DNA of 64,000 nucleotides from JANQMX01 sp965247175 (lineage in GTDB: Bacteria; Pseudomonadota; Alphaproteobacteria; Kiloniellales; DSM-21159): positions 1,240,001 through 1,304,000 of the forward strand of contig OZ252006.1 in assembly GCA_965247175.1 (NCBI GenBank), given 5' to 3'. The first letter of the stretch is position 1; each line of letters opens with the position of its first letter. This document shows positions 54,246 through 62,065 of this stretch, piece by piece. The notes below the pieces were generated by a model. It was not told the DNA's origin. It ran no database searches and was given only the letters and a program-made list of their open reading frames with translations. Both the position numbers and the translations under genes were made by a program.

Positions 54246-55475
54246 ATGTGGGCCTCGACAGCACAGGCAATTGGGCCGCTGATGAGCGGCACCGTCGCGG
54301 TTTTCCTCGGCAACACCGTTCTCATCACCATTCTGCCGATCCGGGCGCAGGTGGAGGGCTTCTCGGAAAGCGCCATCGGCCTTATGGGCACCATACACTT
54401 CGCGGGCTTCGCGCTGGGCTGCGTCATCGGCCCCTTGATGGTCACCAAGGTGGGCCACATCCGCTGCTTCGCCGGCTTCAGCGCCCTGATGGCAACCATC
54501 GTTCTGTTGTTTCCCTTCGCCATCGACCCCCTGGCCTGGAGCATCATGCGCGGTCTCAGCGGGGTCTGCCTCGCCATCCTCTATCTCGTCATCGAGAGCT
54601 GGCTGAACGACAGCACGGACAATCAGAACCGAGGCGCGGTGCTGTCGGTCTACATCATCGCCGCCAGTGCGGTGACGGTGGCCGGGCAGCTCATGATCAA
54701 CCTCTTCCCGGTCGAGGCCTTCCAGCAGTTCTCCATGGCCGCGATCTTTCTCGTGCTCGCCGTGGCGCCCCTCACCCTGGCCGACAGCAAGGCGCCCAAG
54801 CCGGTGCCGGAGGCACGCCTGCGCATCGGCCGCCTCTGGGCGCTCTCGCCGACCGGCTTTGCGGCCTGCCTCGCCGCCGGGATGGTCGAGGGCGCCTTCT
54901 GGACCTTGGGGCCGGTCTACGCTCAGGGCAAAGGCCTTCCGGTGTCGCAAATCACCCTTTTCATGGCCGCCTTCGTGCTCGGCGGTCTGCTTTCGCAATG
55001 GCCGCTGGGCCGCCTGTCCGATCACATCGACCGGCGTTGGGTGATCATCGGCTGCTGTGTCGGCACCACGGTGACCGCCGTGCTGCTGGCTGTCCTGCCC
55101 TTGGCCAGCGGCGTCCTGGCCTTTCTCCTCGCCATCCTGCACGGCGCGTTCATGCTGCCGCTCTATCCCCTGAGCCTGGCGCACGCCAATGACCACGCGC
55201 CCAATGAGGAGTTGGTCGAAGTCTCCAGCGGCCTGCTGCTGCTCTATGCCATCGGTGCCATTTCCGGGCCCTGGGCGGTCGGCTGGGCCATGGAGTCCTA
55301 CGACAGCGGTGGGGTGCTCTTCCTCGCCATGGCCGTCATCCTGAGCCTGCTCGCCCTCTTCATCGTACTGCGGGCGATTGTCCGGGCGGCCCCGAGCGAC
55401 CGCAGCCTGCGCAGCCTCTTCGTGCCGGTGCCCAAGACCAGCCAGTCGATCTACACGCTGGAGACCGACGACTGA
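54246..55475 (+). CDS. MFS transporter (YcaD-like)
   Basis: Inner-membrane transporter of 409 residues with about 12 hydrophobic helices and the short loops of the major facilitator superfamily. The N-terminal GPLMSGTVAVFLGNTVLITI, the conserved IRCFAGFSALMATIVLLFPF and LYLVIESWLNDSTDNQNRGA resemble the YcaD group, whose substrate is not known. A second loop motif, GRLSDHIDRRWVIIG, lies between helices 8 and 9. The start ATG 54246 has a weak GGGGCGG upstream. It is divergent from the 50-residue gene. A dyad at 55581-55603 downstream may act as its end. Confidence 0.88.
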   Translation: MWASTAQAIGPLMSGTVAVFLGNTVLITILPIRAQVEGFSESAIGLMGTIHFAGFALGCVIGPLMVTKVGHIRCFAGFSALMATIVLLFPFAIDPLAWSIMRGLSGVCLAILYLVIESWLNDSTDNQNRGAVLSVYIIAASAVTVAGQLMINLFPVEAFQQFSMAAIFLVLAVAPLTLADSKAPKPVPEARLRIGRLWALSPTGFAACLAAGMVEGAFWTLGPVYAQGKGLPVSQITLFMAAFVLGGLLSQWPLGRLSDHIDRRWVIIGCCVGTTVTAVLLAVLPLASGVLAFLLAILHGAFMLPLYPLSLAHANDHAPNEELVEVSSGLLLLYAIGAISGPWAVGWAMESYDSGGVLFLAMAVILSLLALFIVLRAIVRAAPSDRSLRSLFVPVPKTSQSIYTLETDD

Positions 55476-55580
55476 GAGGGCGCTCGTGCCAGCCGATGAA
55501 CGGCGCCCGCCCGCCGAGAAGGTGCCGAAGCGCCAGACTCACTTACTAGACGGTGCTGCGATATCCGCACAAACTAAGGC

Positions 55581-55603
55581 CTCTGGGTTGTTGCGGCCCA
55601 GAG
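55581..55603. repeat. Inverted repeat upstream of the pentapeptide gene
   Basis: CTCTGGG (55581-55587) and CCCAGAG (55597-55603) form a perfect seven-pair dyad with a nine-base loop, 53 bases before the start of the pentapeptide/TIR-like gene and about 105 bases after the MFS stop. Operator of the one or weak terminator of the other are both possible. Confidence 0.4.
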
Positions 55604-55655
55604 ATGAGTGGAGTTTCTGCCTTCATTTCAAATAAGAAGGACGAATGGAGGGGTC

Positions 55656-56729
55656 ATGTACCAAGATTTCCCTAGAACCCAACGCCTCTCTACCAGCAGA
55701 ACACCTAGGAAGTTCGATGTTCCAGATCGTGAACACCAAAAACTACTCGGCAAAGGCGCAATAGCCTGGAACAGATGGCGTGAGGAAAACCCAGATATCA
55801 ATCCACGACTTGGATACACGCGCCTGCGAGGGCAGGACCTATCAGGCTATAACTTCAACGATACCTACATGCCGTTTTCTATTTTTAGTAGATGTAACTT
55901 CAAGTATTCCAGCTTCAAAGGCGCCGAACTCCGAGGAGTGAGTCTTCGTAGAGCAGATCTTACCGGTGCGCATTTTGACGGCGCAATCATGCGCCACGCC
56001 TCGCTCGCCGGATGCGACGTCAACGATGCCGTTTTCAAAGATTGCAGTATATACGGTATTTCAGCTTGGAACTTGTCAGGAGAACCAAAAGATCAATCAA
56101 ATATGGCGATCCAGGCTACTCTCGACGATCCGAGTATAACCGTAGACGATTTAGAGGTTGCTCAGTTTATATTTCTGTTGCTGAGCAATCATAAGATCCG
56201 AGGGGTCATACAGAGCGTGACGTCCAAGACAGTGCTCATCCTTGGGCGGTTCACGAAGGAAAGGAAAGTCGTCTTGGAGGCGGTCCGCGATGAGCTGCGC
56301 AAACGCGGTCTCGTGCCGATCATTTTCGATTGGGAACCATCGCCCAATAGGGATCTCACCGAGACGGTTCAACTCCTTGCCAATATGGCGCGTTTTGTCG
56401 TCGCAGATGTGACGGATGCGAAGAGCATTCCGCAGGAGCTGAGTGCGATTATTCCGCATCTGCCGTCGGTTCCAGTACGCCCCTTGGTCCTCGCATCACA
56501 GCGGCCGTACGCCATGTTCGAGCATTGGAAGGGACCAAACTTCAACAGTGTGCTGCCTGAGTATCCTTACGAAAGCAAAGACGAGCTGATCGCCGGGTTT
56601 GACAAGATCATCATGGAGCCTGTTGAGCTTTGGGAGCAGAAGACGGACAAGACCGAAGCCACGATTGGAGCTCTGCAGCGCGCCAATGAACAGTTGCGCG
56701 AGCAAATCAGGCAGTTGCTTGCACAGTAA
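55656..56729 (+). CDS. Pentapeptide-repeat protein with TIR-like C-terminal domain
   Basis: A 357-residue cytoplasmic protein of unusual design. Residues 1-55 are a polar N-terminal part. Residues about 56-142 are pentapeptide repeats of the A(D/N)LXX kind (LRGQDLSGYNF, CNFKYSSFKGAELRGVSLRR, ADLTGAHFDGA, HASLAGCDVNDAVF), expected to form a right-handed quadrilateral beta-helix. Residues about 191-285 look like a Rossmann/TIR-like domain: KTVLILGRFTKERKVVLEAV, RDELRKRGLVPIIFDWEPSP, and DLTETVQLLANMARFVVADV, ending in TDAKSIPQEL. The last 30 residues are a predicted coiled coil. Start ATG 55656 has GGAGGGG four bases away. Base composition is clearly lower in GC, with AGA and ATA codons rare in neighbours, which suggests recent transfer. 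Function unknown; a signalling or phage-defence role is inference. Confidence 0.85.
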   Translation: MYQDFPRTQRLSTSRTPRKFDVPDREHQKLLGKGAIAWNRWREENPDINPRLGYTRLRGQDLSGYNFNDTYMPFSIFSRCNFKYSSFKGAELRGVSLRRADLTGAHFDGAIMRHASLAGCDVNDAVFKDCSIYGISAWNLSGEPKDQSNMAIQATLDDPSITVDDLEVAQFIFLLLSNHKIRGVIQSVTSKTVLILGRFTKERKVVLEAVRDELRKRGLVPIIFDWEPSPNRDLTETVQLLANMARFVVADVTDAKSIPQELSAIIPHLPSVPVRPLVLASQRPYAMFEHWKGPNFNSVLPEYPYESKDELIAGFDKIIMEPVELWEQKTDKTEATIGALQRANEQLREQIRQLLAQ

Positions 56730-57109
56730 CCGGCCCCCATTCCAGCTGCCAGCAACTCAGGCCGTCAGACGCCATATCCTCTACTGGTCGGGTTAGCCCA
56801 GACACCAGTTTTGCTTGTCCTTTGCAGGACAGCGTCTCTGGAAGAACAACCTCTCACAAGACCAGCTAGCTAATCTAAACGCGGGCGGGCGGCGACTGAA
56901 ACCGCGTGGATGATTCCCGCCGCAAGACCGAATCATCAAGCAGCAGACGACCGGGCCGTCCGGCGATGCGGCGAAAAACGCCCAACGCCATGGAAGAAAG
57001 CAGCCGGTTCAGCGTTGTCGTCGCAGGCGTCGTGTCCGGACACCGCATCACCATCGCGGTGGCTGGGGGCACGGCAGCCCCGGATGCAACAGCAAAGGAA
57101 GAAACGACA
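56730..57109. other. Intergenic region before the glycine-zipper lipoprotein
   Basis: No gene is supported in these 380 bases. They hold a seven-pair hairpin around TGTCCT/AGGACA (56816-56831) that could end the pentapeptide gene, a perfect dyad GATGATTC/GAATCATC (56909-56937) and a 12-base palindrome GTGTCCGGACAC (57032-57043). The lipoprotein promoter must lie here but I see no clear hexamers. Confidence 0.5.
56909..56937. promoter_or_regulatory. Operator-like inverted repeat
   Basis: GATGATTC (56909-56916), 13 bases, GAATCATC (56930-56937) is a perfect eight-base dyad whose half sites are spaced about two helical turns apart, fitting a dimeric regulator. It lies 170 bases upstream of the lipoprotein start. 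The regulator is unknown. Confidence 0.35.
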
Positions 57110-57352
57110 ATGTCCAAGCTGACCTTGGCCACCCTTGGCCTGACCGCCCTCTTGGGGCTTGCCGCCTGTGGCAGCAGCCCGACCGACCGGGCCTTGAGTG
57201 GTGCCGGAATCGGCGCCGGCGCCGGTGCCGTCGGCGGCGCCCTGGTCGGCAGCCCGGTGACCGGTGCGGTTTTGGGCGCCGCCGCAGGCGCAGCCGTCGG
57301 CGGCCTGACCGACAAGGACGATATCGACCTGGGCGACCCGATCTGGGATTAA
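57110..57352 (+). CDS. Glycine-zipper lipoprotein
   Basis: Small envelope lipoprotein of 80 residues. The signal peptide MSKLTLATLGLTALLGLAAC ends in a lipobox (LAAC) with Cys20 as the lipidated residue. The mature part has a Gly/Ala-rich glycine-zipper hairpin (GAGIGAGAGAVGG, then GAVLGAAAGAAVGG), then an acidic end. This resembles the glycine-zipper domain of the 17-kDa surface antigen and OmpA-associated lipoproteins, which insert in or lie on the outer membrane. The start has AAGGAAG upstream. The long frame upstream is not coding. A strong terminator follows 35 bases after the stop. Its transport would need the LolCD system encoded earlier in the window. Confidence 0.85.
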   Translation: MSKLTLATLGLTALLGLAACGSSPTDRALSGAGIGAGAGAVGGALVGSPVTGAVLGAAAGAAVGGLTDKDDIDLGDPIWD

Positions 57353-57386
57353 GGTCTCAAACAGCTCCTACCCCCTACACAACAAC

Positions 57387-57417
57387 AAGCCCCGCCGTTT
57401 CGACGGCGGGGCTTTTC
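57387..57417 (+). terminator. Strong intrinsic terminator
   Basis: AGCCCCGCCGT (57388-57398) pairs with ACGGCGGGGCT (57403-57413) around a TTCG tetraloop, followed by TTTTCTGT. This is a textbook intrinsic terminator for the glycine-zipper lipoprotein gene. Confidence 0.93.
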
Positions 57418-57601
57418 TGTCCCAACCAAGCACCGGCACGGCGCAGCGATGTGCAATCGGCAAGCGGCAGCCCGTGTGAAACTGAGAGACAAGGAGCTTG
57501 GCCGCGACGGAACAACCGCCGGACTGACTCTGTTCCTAACATAGCTGACACCTCGCTCTTCACCGAGGGGTCTTCTCGCTAGGCTGGGGGAGTGCCGGGC
57601 T

Positions 57602-58516
57602 TTGCAGCGCCAAAGCGATCCAAGTCCGCAAACGGACAACCTGCCGTTCGCCGTCGCGGTGATCGTGTTCACCGTCTTGGCTCTGTCTCTGGGTGACGCG
57701 CTGATCAAGTTCACCAGCGGCGACTTCGTGATCTGGCAGATCTTCGTTCTGCGGTCTCTTCTCGTCGTACCGGTTCTCCTCGCCTACCTCCGGCTGAGGA
57801 ACCCGGATGCCCTGCACATCCCGACAGCGCTTGGATGGACCGTACTGCGCAGCCTGCTACTGGTTGGGATGTGGGTCGCCTACTATGCGGCCTTGCCGCA
57901 TATCCAGCTCTCGGTCGCCGCGGCGGCCTACTACACCTTGCCGATCTTCATCACGCTGTTCTCGGCCGCCATCATCGGCGACCGTATCGGGCGCTTGGGC
58001 TGGTTGGCGGTCTTCGTCGGGTTTTTCGGGGTTCTGCTGATCCTTCGGCCCAAGGCTGGGGACTTCAACCTCTTCGCCCTGCTGCCGCTCTTGGCCGCCG
58101 TTCTCTATGCCCTGGCGATGATCCTGACCCGCACCAAGTGCCGGGGCGAGAACCCCGTCATGCTGTCGCTGTCACTGAATGTCGCGTTCATCTTGGTCGG
58201 CGGCCTTGTGACCGCCCTGATCGACGTGCTGGCAGCCGGTCCGCGGGAGGGGTTTCTCGTGGCCTCTTGGGCCGCCATGGGCCCCGCGGAGTGGCTCTCC
58301 ATGGCCCTCCTCGCCTGCGCGATTCTGATCGGGAGCGTCGGCGCCGCAATTGCCTATCAGAAGGGCCCGCCGGCCGTGATCGGCACCTTCGATTTTGCCT
58401 ACGTGGGCTTCGCGGTTGTCTGGGGAATCGTGTTCTTCGCCGAGATACCGGATGCGCTTTCGGTGCTTGGAATCGGCTTGATCGTCATCGCCGGGGTTAT
58501 GTCCTTGAGGCGATGA
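57602..58516 (+). CDS. EamA/DMT-family transporter
   Basis: Inner-membrane protein of 304 residues with about ten helices in two five-helix EamA repeats, the drug/metabolite transporter pattern. The first repeat includes FAVAVIVFTVLALSLGDALI and AAAAYYTLPIFITLFSAAII; the second includes AGPREGFLVASWAAMGPAEW and GPPAVIGTFDFAYVGFAVVW with EIPDALSVLGIGLIVIAG. Members export or import small metabolites; the substrate cannot be read here. The start is TTG 57602 with GGGGGAG about nine bases upstream; no other start fits better. It is followed 193 bases later by the hemerythrin-like gene. Confidence 0.88.
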   Translation: MQRQSDPSPQTDNLPFAVAVIVFTVLALSLGDALIKFTSGDFVIWQIFVLRSLLVVPVLLAYLRLRNPDALHIPTALGWTVLRSLLLVGMWVAYYAALPHIQLSVAAAAYYTLPIFITLFSAAIIGDRIGRLGWLAVFVGFFGVLLILRPKAGDFNLFALLPLLAAVLYALAMILTRTKCRGENPVMLSLSLNVAFILVGGLVTALIDVLAAGPREGFLVASWAAMGPAEWLSMALLACAILIGSVGAAIAYQKGPPAVIGTFDFAYVGFAVVWGIVFFAEIPDALSVLGIGLIVIAGVMSLRR

Positions 58517-58709
58517 CGGCCACAGCCGCCGACCAACCCGCCCTAGCCGAGGGCGAAGCGTCTTCCACACAAGCGGGGCTGCCTGATACGCTCTACCCAA
58601 GGCTGACGGGGCCTTGCCGGCGGTTATAGCAGGGCCGTGTATTTGAATCAGTCGGCGCGACAAGGGACAATCTCTTACGGGCATCATCTCGGATGGGGAG
58701 CATCGCAGC

Positions 58710-59402
58710 ATGACTTGGCACGACGGTGCGCTGCAGAGTTGGTACGATATCCACGAGGCCTTGGGTAAAGAGGTGTCGCGCCTGCGGGCGGTGGCGAGAG
58801 ACGTCACGCTCAACGATACCGCCGGGCTGACGGCGCTCTCCGACGAGGTCGTGTTTCTCGCCGACGTGCTCACCGTTCACTCGCTGTCTGAAGATGGCGT
58901 GGGCTTTCCGATTCTGCGGCACCACGGCATCGACGTACCGGAGTGGCTGACGCAGGATCACCATCGGGAACTCGTCCTCCTTTACGATGTTCGCCGCGCC
59001 TGCCTCGAGCTGCGGTTTCACGAGGACGGCCAGGATGTCGCTCCGGCATTGATGCGGGTCCGCGAGTTGCTGGAAGCGACGGAGGCGGACTTGAAGGCTC
59101 ATATCGACGCGGAGGACAATCAGGTCATTCCTGAGGCCGCCGCCAAGCTCTCGCCCGAAGCGCAAATCAAGCTTGTCGTGACCATGGTCGCCCACACGCC
59201 AGCCTGGCTCGGCGAACGAGTGCTGCCTTGGATGATCGCCAACATCACTAGTGATCACCGGGCGCACCTCTTGCAAGCATGGCAGAAGGCGATGCCACCT
59301 GAGGCTTTCGAAGCCAAAGCGCGGACGATCCGCGCCGGAGCGGACGCCAAACTGTGGAATGAGCTTGTGGCGGACGTACCGGCGCTCGCGAGGCTAACCT
59401 AG
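58710..59402 (+). CDS. Hemerythrin HHE domain protein
   Basis: Predicted cytoplasmic non-heme diiron protein of 230 residues. A four-helix hemerythrin-like bundle covers about residues 8-145 with likely ligands His15 (WYDIHEAL), His57 and Glu61 (HSLSE), His84/His85 (QDHHREL), and His131 with Glu135 (HIDAEDN). This order and spacing fit the HHE family. The C-terminal 85 residues (VVTMVAHTPAWLGERVLPWM, then a helical tail) are not part of the basic domain. Such proteins bind oxygen, nitric oxide or iron, or sense them; which applies here is unknown. GGGGAG nine bases before ATG supports the start. Apparently a single-gene transcript. Confidence 0.87.
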   Translation: MTWHDGALQSWYDIHEALGKEVSRLRAVARDVTLNDTAGLTALSDEVVFLADVLTVHSLSEDGVGFPILRHHGIDVPEWLTQDHHRELVLLYDVRRACLELRFHEDGQDVAPALMRVRELLEATEADLKAHIDAEDNQVIPEAAAKLSPEAQIKLVVTMVAHTPAWLGERVLPWMIANITSDHRAHLLQAWQKAMPPEAFEAKARTIRAGADAKLWNELVADVPALARLT

Positions 59403-59460
59403 TCGGCTTTCAGCCAAGCCCCTGGCGCTCCTGTACAGCCAGACTGGTTTTTTGGAGAAG

Positions 59461-59537
59461 TGGCGGGAGTGACGGGACTCGAACCCGCGGCCTCTGGCGT
59501 GACAGGCCAGCGCTCTAACCAACTGAGCTACACCCCC
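59461..59537 (-). tRNA. tRNA-Asp (anticodon GTC)
   Basis: A 77-base gene on the minus strand folds into a full cloverleaf: acceptor GGGGGTG with CACTCCC, D arm with GTTGGTTA, anticodon stem CTGGC/GCCAG around CTGTCAC (anticodon GTC), and T arm with GGTTCGAGTCC. The 3' CCA is encoded. It lies between two plus-strand genes. No terminator of its own is obvious. Confidence 0.97.
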
Positions 59538-59710
59538 ACGTCGCCCGAGCGTCCAAGCGCCCCGGCGAGAGAGCGGAGAGATACTCCCCAAGGCCCCACC
59601 GGTCAAGCAGCGCGTGGCCTTTTGCCGATCGCTCCGGCGGCTTTCGCCACCCGCTGCCGCCCGCTATACCGGCGGCAACGAACGCAATCGATTTGGGAGC
59701 ACTCACCCCT

Positions 59711-60343
59711 ATGTTCTTTCGGCCCGGCGAACACCAGCAGCATGGCCTGCCGCACAACCCTTTCAAGAGCCTGGTGGTTCCCCGCCCGATCGGCTGGATT
59801 TCATCAGTCAGCCGTGACGGAATCGTTAATCTGGCGCCCTACAGCTTCTTCAACGCCGTTGCCGACGCGCCGCCTTGCATCTTCTTCGCCTCGAACGCCG
59901 GCCCGCGCCCGGACGGCATCAAGGACTCCCAGCGCAACGCCGAGGAGACCGGCGAGTTCGTGGTCAACATCGCCACGTGGGACCTGCGCGACCATATGAA
60001 CGAGACCTCGGCCGCGGTGCCGCCGCACGTCAACGAGTTCGAACTCTCCGGGCTGACCATGGAGAAATCGGAGATCGTCGCGCCGCCGCGGGTGGCTGAG
60101 TCGCCGATCAGCATGGAATGCCGCCATCTTCAGACCGTCGAGATGCCGAGCACGCAGGCCGACCGCGGCAACTTCGTTGTCTTCGGCGAGGTGCTCGGCT
60201 TTCACATCGACGACAGCATCGTCAACGAGGGCGGCTTGGTCGAGCCGCCCCGCTTCCGCCCCCTCGCCCGGCTGGGCTATATGGACTACACCTCGGTGGA
60301 GCAGGTCTTTTCCATGCTCCGACCAGGGCAGAAAGCCAGCTAA
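59711..60343 (+). CDS. Flavin reductase-like protein (FMN-binding split barrel)
   Basis: Flavoprotein of about 210 residues in the flavin-reductase-like, FMN-binding split-barrel family. The hallmark region is NPFKSLVVPRPIGWISSVSR, then GIVNLAPYSFFNAVADAPPC, followed by NAEETGEFVVNIATWDLRDH. Members reduce FMN with NAD(P)H or bind it as part of two-component oxygenases; the partner is not visible. ATG 59711 is chosen; TTG 59693 would add six residues. It converges with the coiled-coil gene, with only 21 bases between the stops. Confidence 0.88.
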   Translation: MFFRPGEHQQHGLPHNPFKSLVVPRPIGWISSVSRDGIVNLAPYSFFNAVADAPPCIFFASNAGPRPDGIKDSQRNAEETGEFVVNIATWDLRDHMNETSAAVPPHVNEFELSGLTMEKSEIVAPPRVAESPISMECRHLQTVEMPSTQADRGNFVVFGEVLGFHIDDSIVNEGGLVEPPRFRPLARLGYMDYTSVEQVFSMLRPGQKAS

Positions 60344-60364
60344 CCACAGCGGAGAGCGGTTGCG

Positions 60365-60613
60365 CTACAGCGCCTTACGGATGCGCTCGTAGCCCTTGCG
60401 CAGCTCATCGACGAGGTCACCGGCGGAGTCGCCGATGCCGTCGACCGTCTCGTCGAGATCGGCTTTGCGGCGGAAGTGCTCCCAGCGCTCCTCCAGCTTC
60501 TCCCACTCGTCCTTGGCCTCCATCGAGGCGAGATGCAGCTTGAGGCGCACCTCGTCGCGCAGGCGCCCAAGCTCCTCAACCAAGTCCTTGTTGCTGCTCT
60601 GATCGTTGCTCAT
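60365..60613 (-). CDS. Small charged coiled-coil protein, unknown function
   Basis: A cytoplasmic protein of 82 residues without signal peptide or membrane segment. It is highly charged and almost fully helical, with heptad-like runs such as LVEELGRLRDEVRLKLHLAS and KDEWEKLEERWEHFRRKADL, followed by an acidic Gly/Asp turn and a last amphipathic helix. Resemblance to small stress or phage-shock-like helical proteins is only general. The start is well supported (GGAGGG eight bases before ATG). It lies downstream of the small membrane protein gene on the same strand, 91 bases away. Confidence 0.72.
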   Translation of the reverse strand: MSNDQSSNKDLVEELGRLRDEVRLKLHLASMEAKDEWEKLEERWEHFRRKADLDETVDGIGDSAGDLVDELRKGYERIRKAL

Positions 60614-60704
60614 GATCCAAGCCCTCCCGATTGCATGATGATACTTGGCAAGTATGCGCGGAAGACTGGCAGCGCAAGCACTTGTCGATACAGATTCTAA
60701 CCTG

Positions 60705-60953
60705 TCAGGGGCTGGCCACGACGGCGAGCAGCGACCACCAGACGATCAGAAGCATGACCGTGACGCAGGCCGCCAGAACCACATTGCTGTTCTTGATCAG
60801 GCGCCGATCGAGCCAGCTCAACTCCCAGCTTCTGACGAAACCGCTCTGAAGGCTTTTGCGCAGGCGAACCCGCCGCCGCAAGGGCACCACGATTGCCAGA
60901 CCCAGCAGCAGCAAGAACAGGAAGTACCAAAGAAGGCCGATCGATACCGACAT
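60705..60953 (-). CDS. Small two-helix membrane protein, unknown function
   Basis: Inner-membrane protein of 82 residues with helices near both ends: IGLLWYFLFLLLLGLAIVVP and NVVLAACVTVMLLIVWWSLL. The loop between them is basic (RRRVRLRKSLQ, DRRLIK) and would face the cytoplasm. I do not recognise a family. Upstream lies a perfect dyad CCTAAA/TTTAGG next to a TATGAT -10-like hexamer, so it may be regulated. It may form a pair with the coiled-coil gene that follows. Confidence 0.68.
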   Translation of the reverse strand: MSVSIGLLWYFLFLLLLGLAIVVPLRRRVRLRKSLQSGFVRSWELSWLDRRLIKNSNVVLAACVTVMLLIVWWSLLAVVASP

Positions 60954-60977
60954 GACGCATCAACCCATCGCCCAATC

Positions 60978-61003
60978 ATCATACACCTAAACGGAATTTT
61001 AGG
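60978..61003 (-). promoter_or_regulatory. Candidate promoter with overlapping dyad
   Basis: On the minus strand TATGAT (60983-60978) is a good -10; directly upstream CCTAAA/TTTAGG (60986-61003) is a perfect six-base dyad with six-base spacer, in the place of the spacer of a promoter for the small membrane protein gene. No convincing -35 is seen, which would fit an activator- or repressor-controlled promoter. Confidence 0.35.
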
Positions 61004-61083
61004 CGAATCGATGGGTCTGGACGAGCGACGCCCTGCCTTGTCTCAATCTTGTTCCCGAGTGTCCGCCGGCACCCAAGTCCTTG

Positions 61084-61842
61084 TTAGGCTTGGCGTCCTT
61101 TGACCAGCCTGCTCCGCCGGGTGGCCGCCGCCAAGCCGAACAGGCCGAGCGCGAAGAGAGCGAGGGTGGCCGGCTCAGGCAGGTTGGTCGTGGTCGGCGG
61201 GTCGAGGACGCTGAGCCCTTTGATATTGAAGCGCAGCTGACCGTTCGGGCTGCCCGTCGCACCGTTCGCAACCTCGTAGTCGAAGCGCATGGTGCCGGTG
61301 AGGCTGGTGAGCCCCTGGAAGCTCATGAACTGGTAGTCTTCCACGGCGAAAGGGTCGTTGAGCGAAGCGGAAAGAGTCTCCGGCGTGCCAAGCGCCCCGC
61401 CATTCACCTCGGTGACGTCGACCGTGACGCTGGCGCTGTCGAACCGCGTATCGTCGGAAGACCGGAGATCGAAGCGGAAGGCGTTCCAAACGCCGTCGGG
61501 ATTGACATCGAGGGTCAGGGCCGGAAGGCCGCCGAAGACGAAGCTTGCGGTGTTGCCGTCATAGCTCAGCGACCAATCGAAGGTCGTGCCAGAGGCCGGC
61601 CAAGTGAAGTCCGCGTTCGGCCCAGTGAAGGAGTCGCCGTTCCGCAAGAAGACGTCACGGCCGCGCGTCGCACCGTTGTTGACGTTCTGATCGAACTTAA
61701 CCTCGGTGGTGAAGAGCTTGTTCGACGTCACCCCGCTGGGGTCATAGGTCATCAAGCTGGCTTCGGCCGTTCCAGCGGAAATGCCAACGGTAAGTCCCAC
61801 CAGCAAAGCACCGGCAAGGCCAAAAACGACACGATTGTGCAT
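61084..61842 (-). CDS. PEP-CTERM sorted surface protein
   Basis: Exported protein of 252 residues. A signal peptide (GLAGALLVGLTVGISAGTAEA) is followed by a beta-rich domain of about 190 residues with many Asp, Asn, Gly and Thr. The C-terminus is a PEP-CTERM sorting signal: LPEPATLALFALGLFGLAAA (221-240), with the PEP motif at 222-224, then a basic tail TRRSR. PEP-CTERM proteins are recognised by an exosortase, which must be encoded elsewhere, and are usually linked to exopolysaccharide or biofilm. GGGGG five bases before ATG supports the start. A good promoter with an internal dyad lies upstream. The ligand or role of the beta domain is unknown. Confidence 0.87.
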   Translation of the reverse strand: MHNRVVFGLAGALLVGLTVGISAGTAEASLMTYDPSGVTSNKLFTTEVKFDQNVNNGATRGRDVFLRNGDSFTGPNADFTWPASGTTFDWSLSYDGNTASFVFGGLPALTLDVNPDGVWNAFRFDLRSSDDTRFDSASVTVDVTEVNGGALGTPETLSASLNDPFAVEDYQFMSFQGLTSLTGTMRFDYEVANGATGSPNGQLRFNIKGLSVLDPPTTTNLPEPATLALFALGLFGLAAATRRSRLVKGRQA

Positions 61843-61906
61843 CTGAACCCCCAAGTGTCCCCAAGCAAGAAGCAGTGACGGTCGCAGCCCACGACCGTGA
61901 GTGGTG

Positions 61907-61935
61907 GTTATACACGAAGCCGCAATACGGCTCAA
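61907..61935 (-). promoter_or_regulatory. Promoter of the PEP-CTERM gene with internal dyad
   Basis: On the minus strand TTGAGC (61935-61930), exactly 17 bases, TATAAC (61912-61907) form a strong sigma-70-like promoter. The spacer carries AGCCG/CGGCT, a five-base dyad around TATTG, suited for an operator. The leader to the start codon is about 60 bases. Confidence 0.6.
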
Positions 61936-62065
61936 ACGCAATCTAACCGTTCAGAGCATTAATTTTTCTTAATCTTAACGGCGTCACGGTATACCGGCTT
62001 CCTTCGCGAACCGAATGCGGCGAGCAGACCCTGCCCGCTCGCCGCAGTCGTCATGGGACCGCAAA

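Noticed and set aside
53906..55192. 428-codon plus-strand frame starting in the hairpin loop
   Set aside because: It overlaps the true MFS gene in another frame and turns into Arg/His-rich sequence; the hydrophobic start is a by-product of the repeat.
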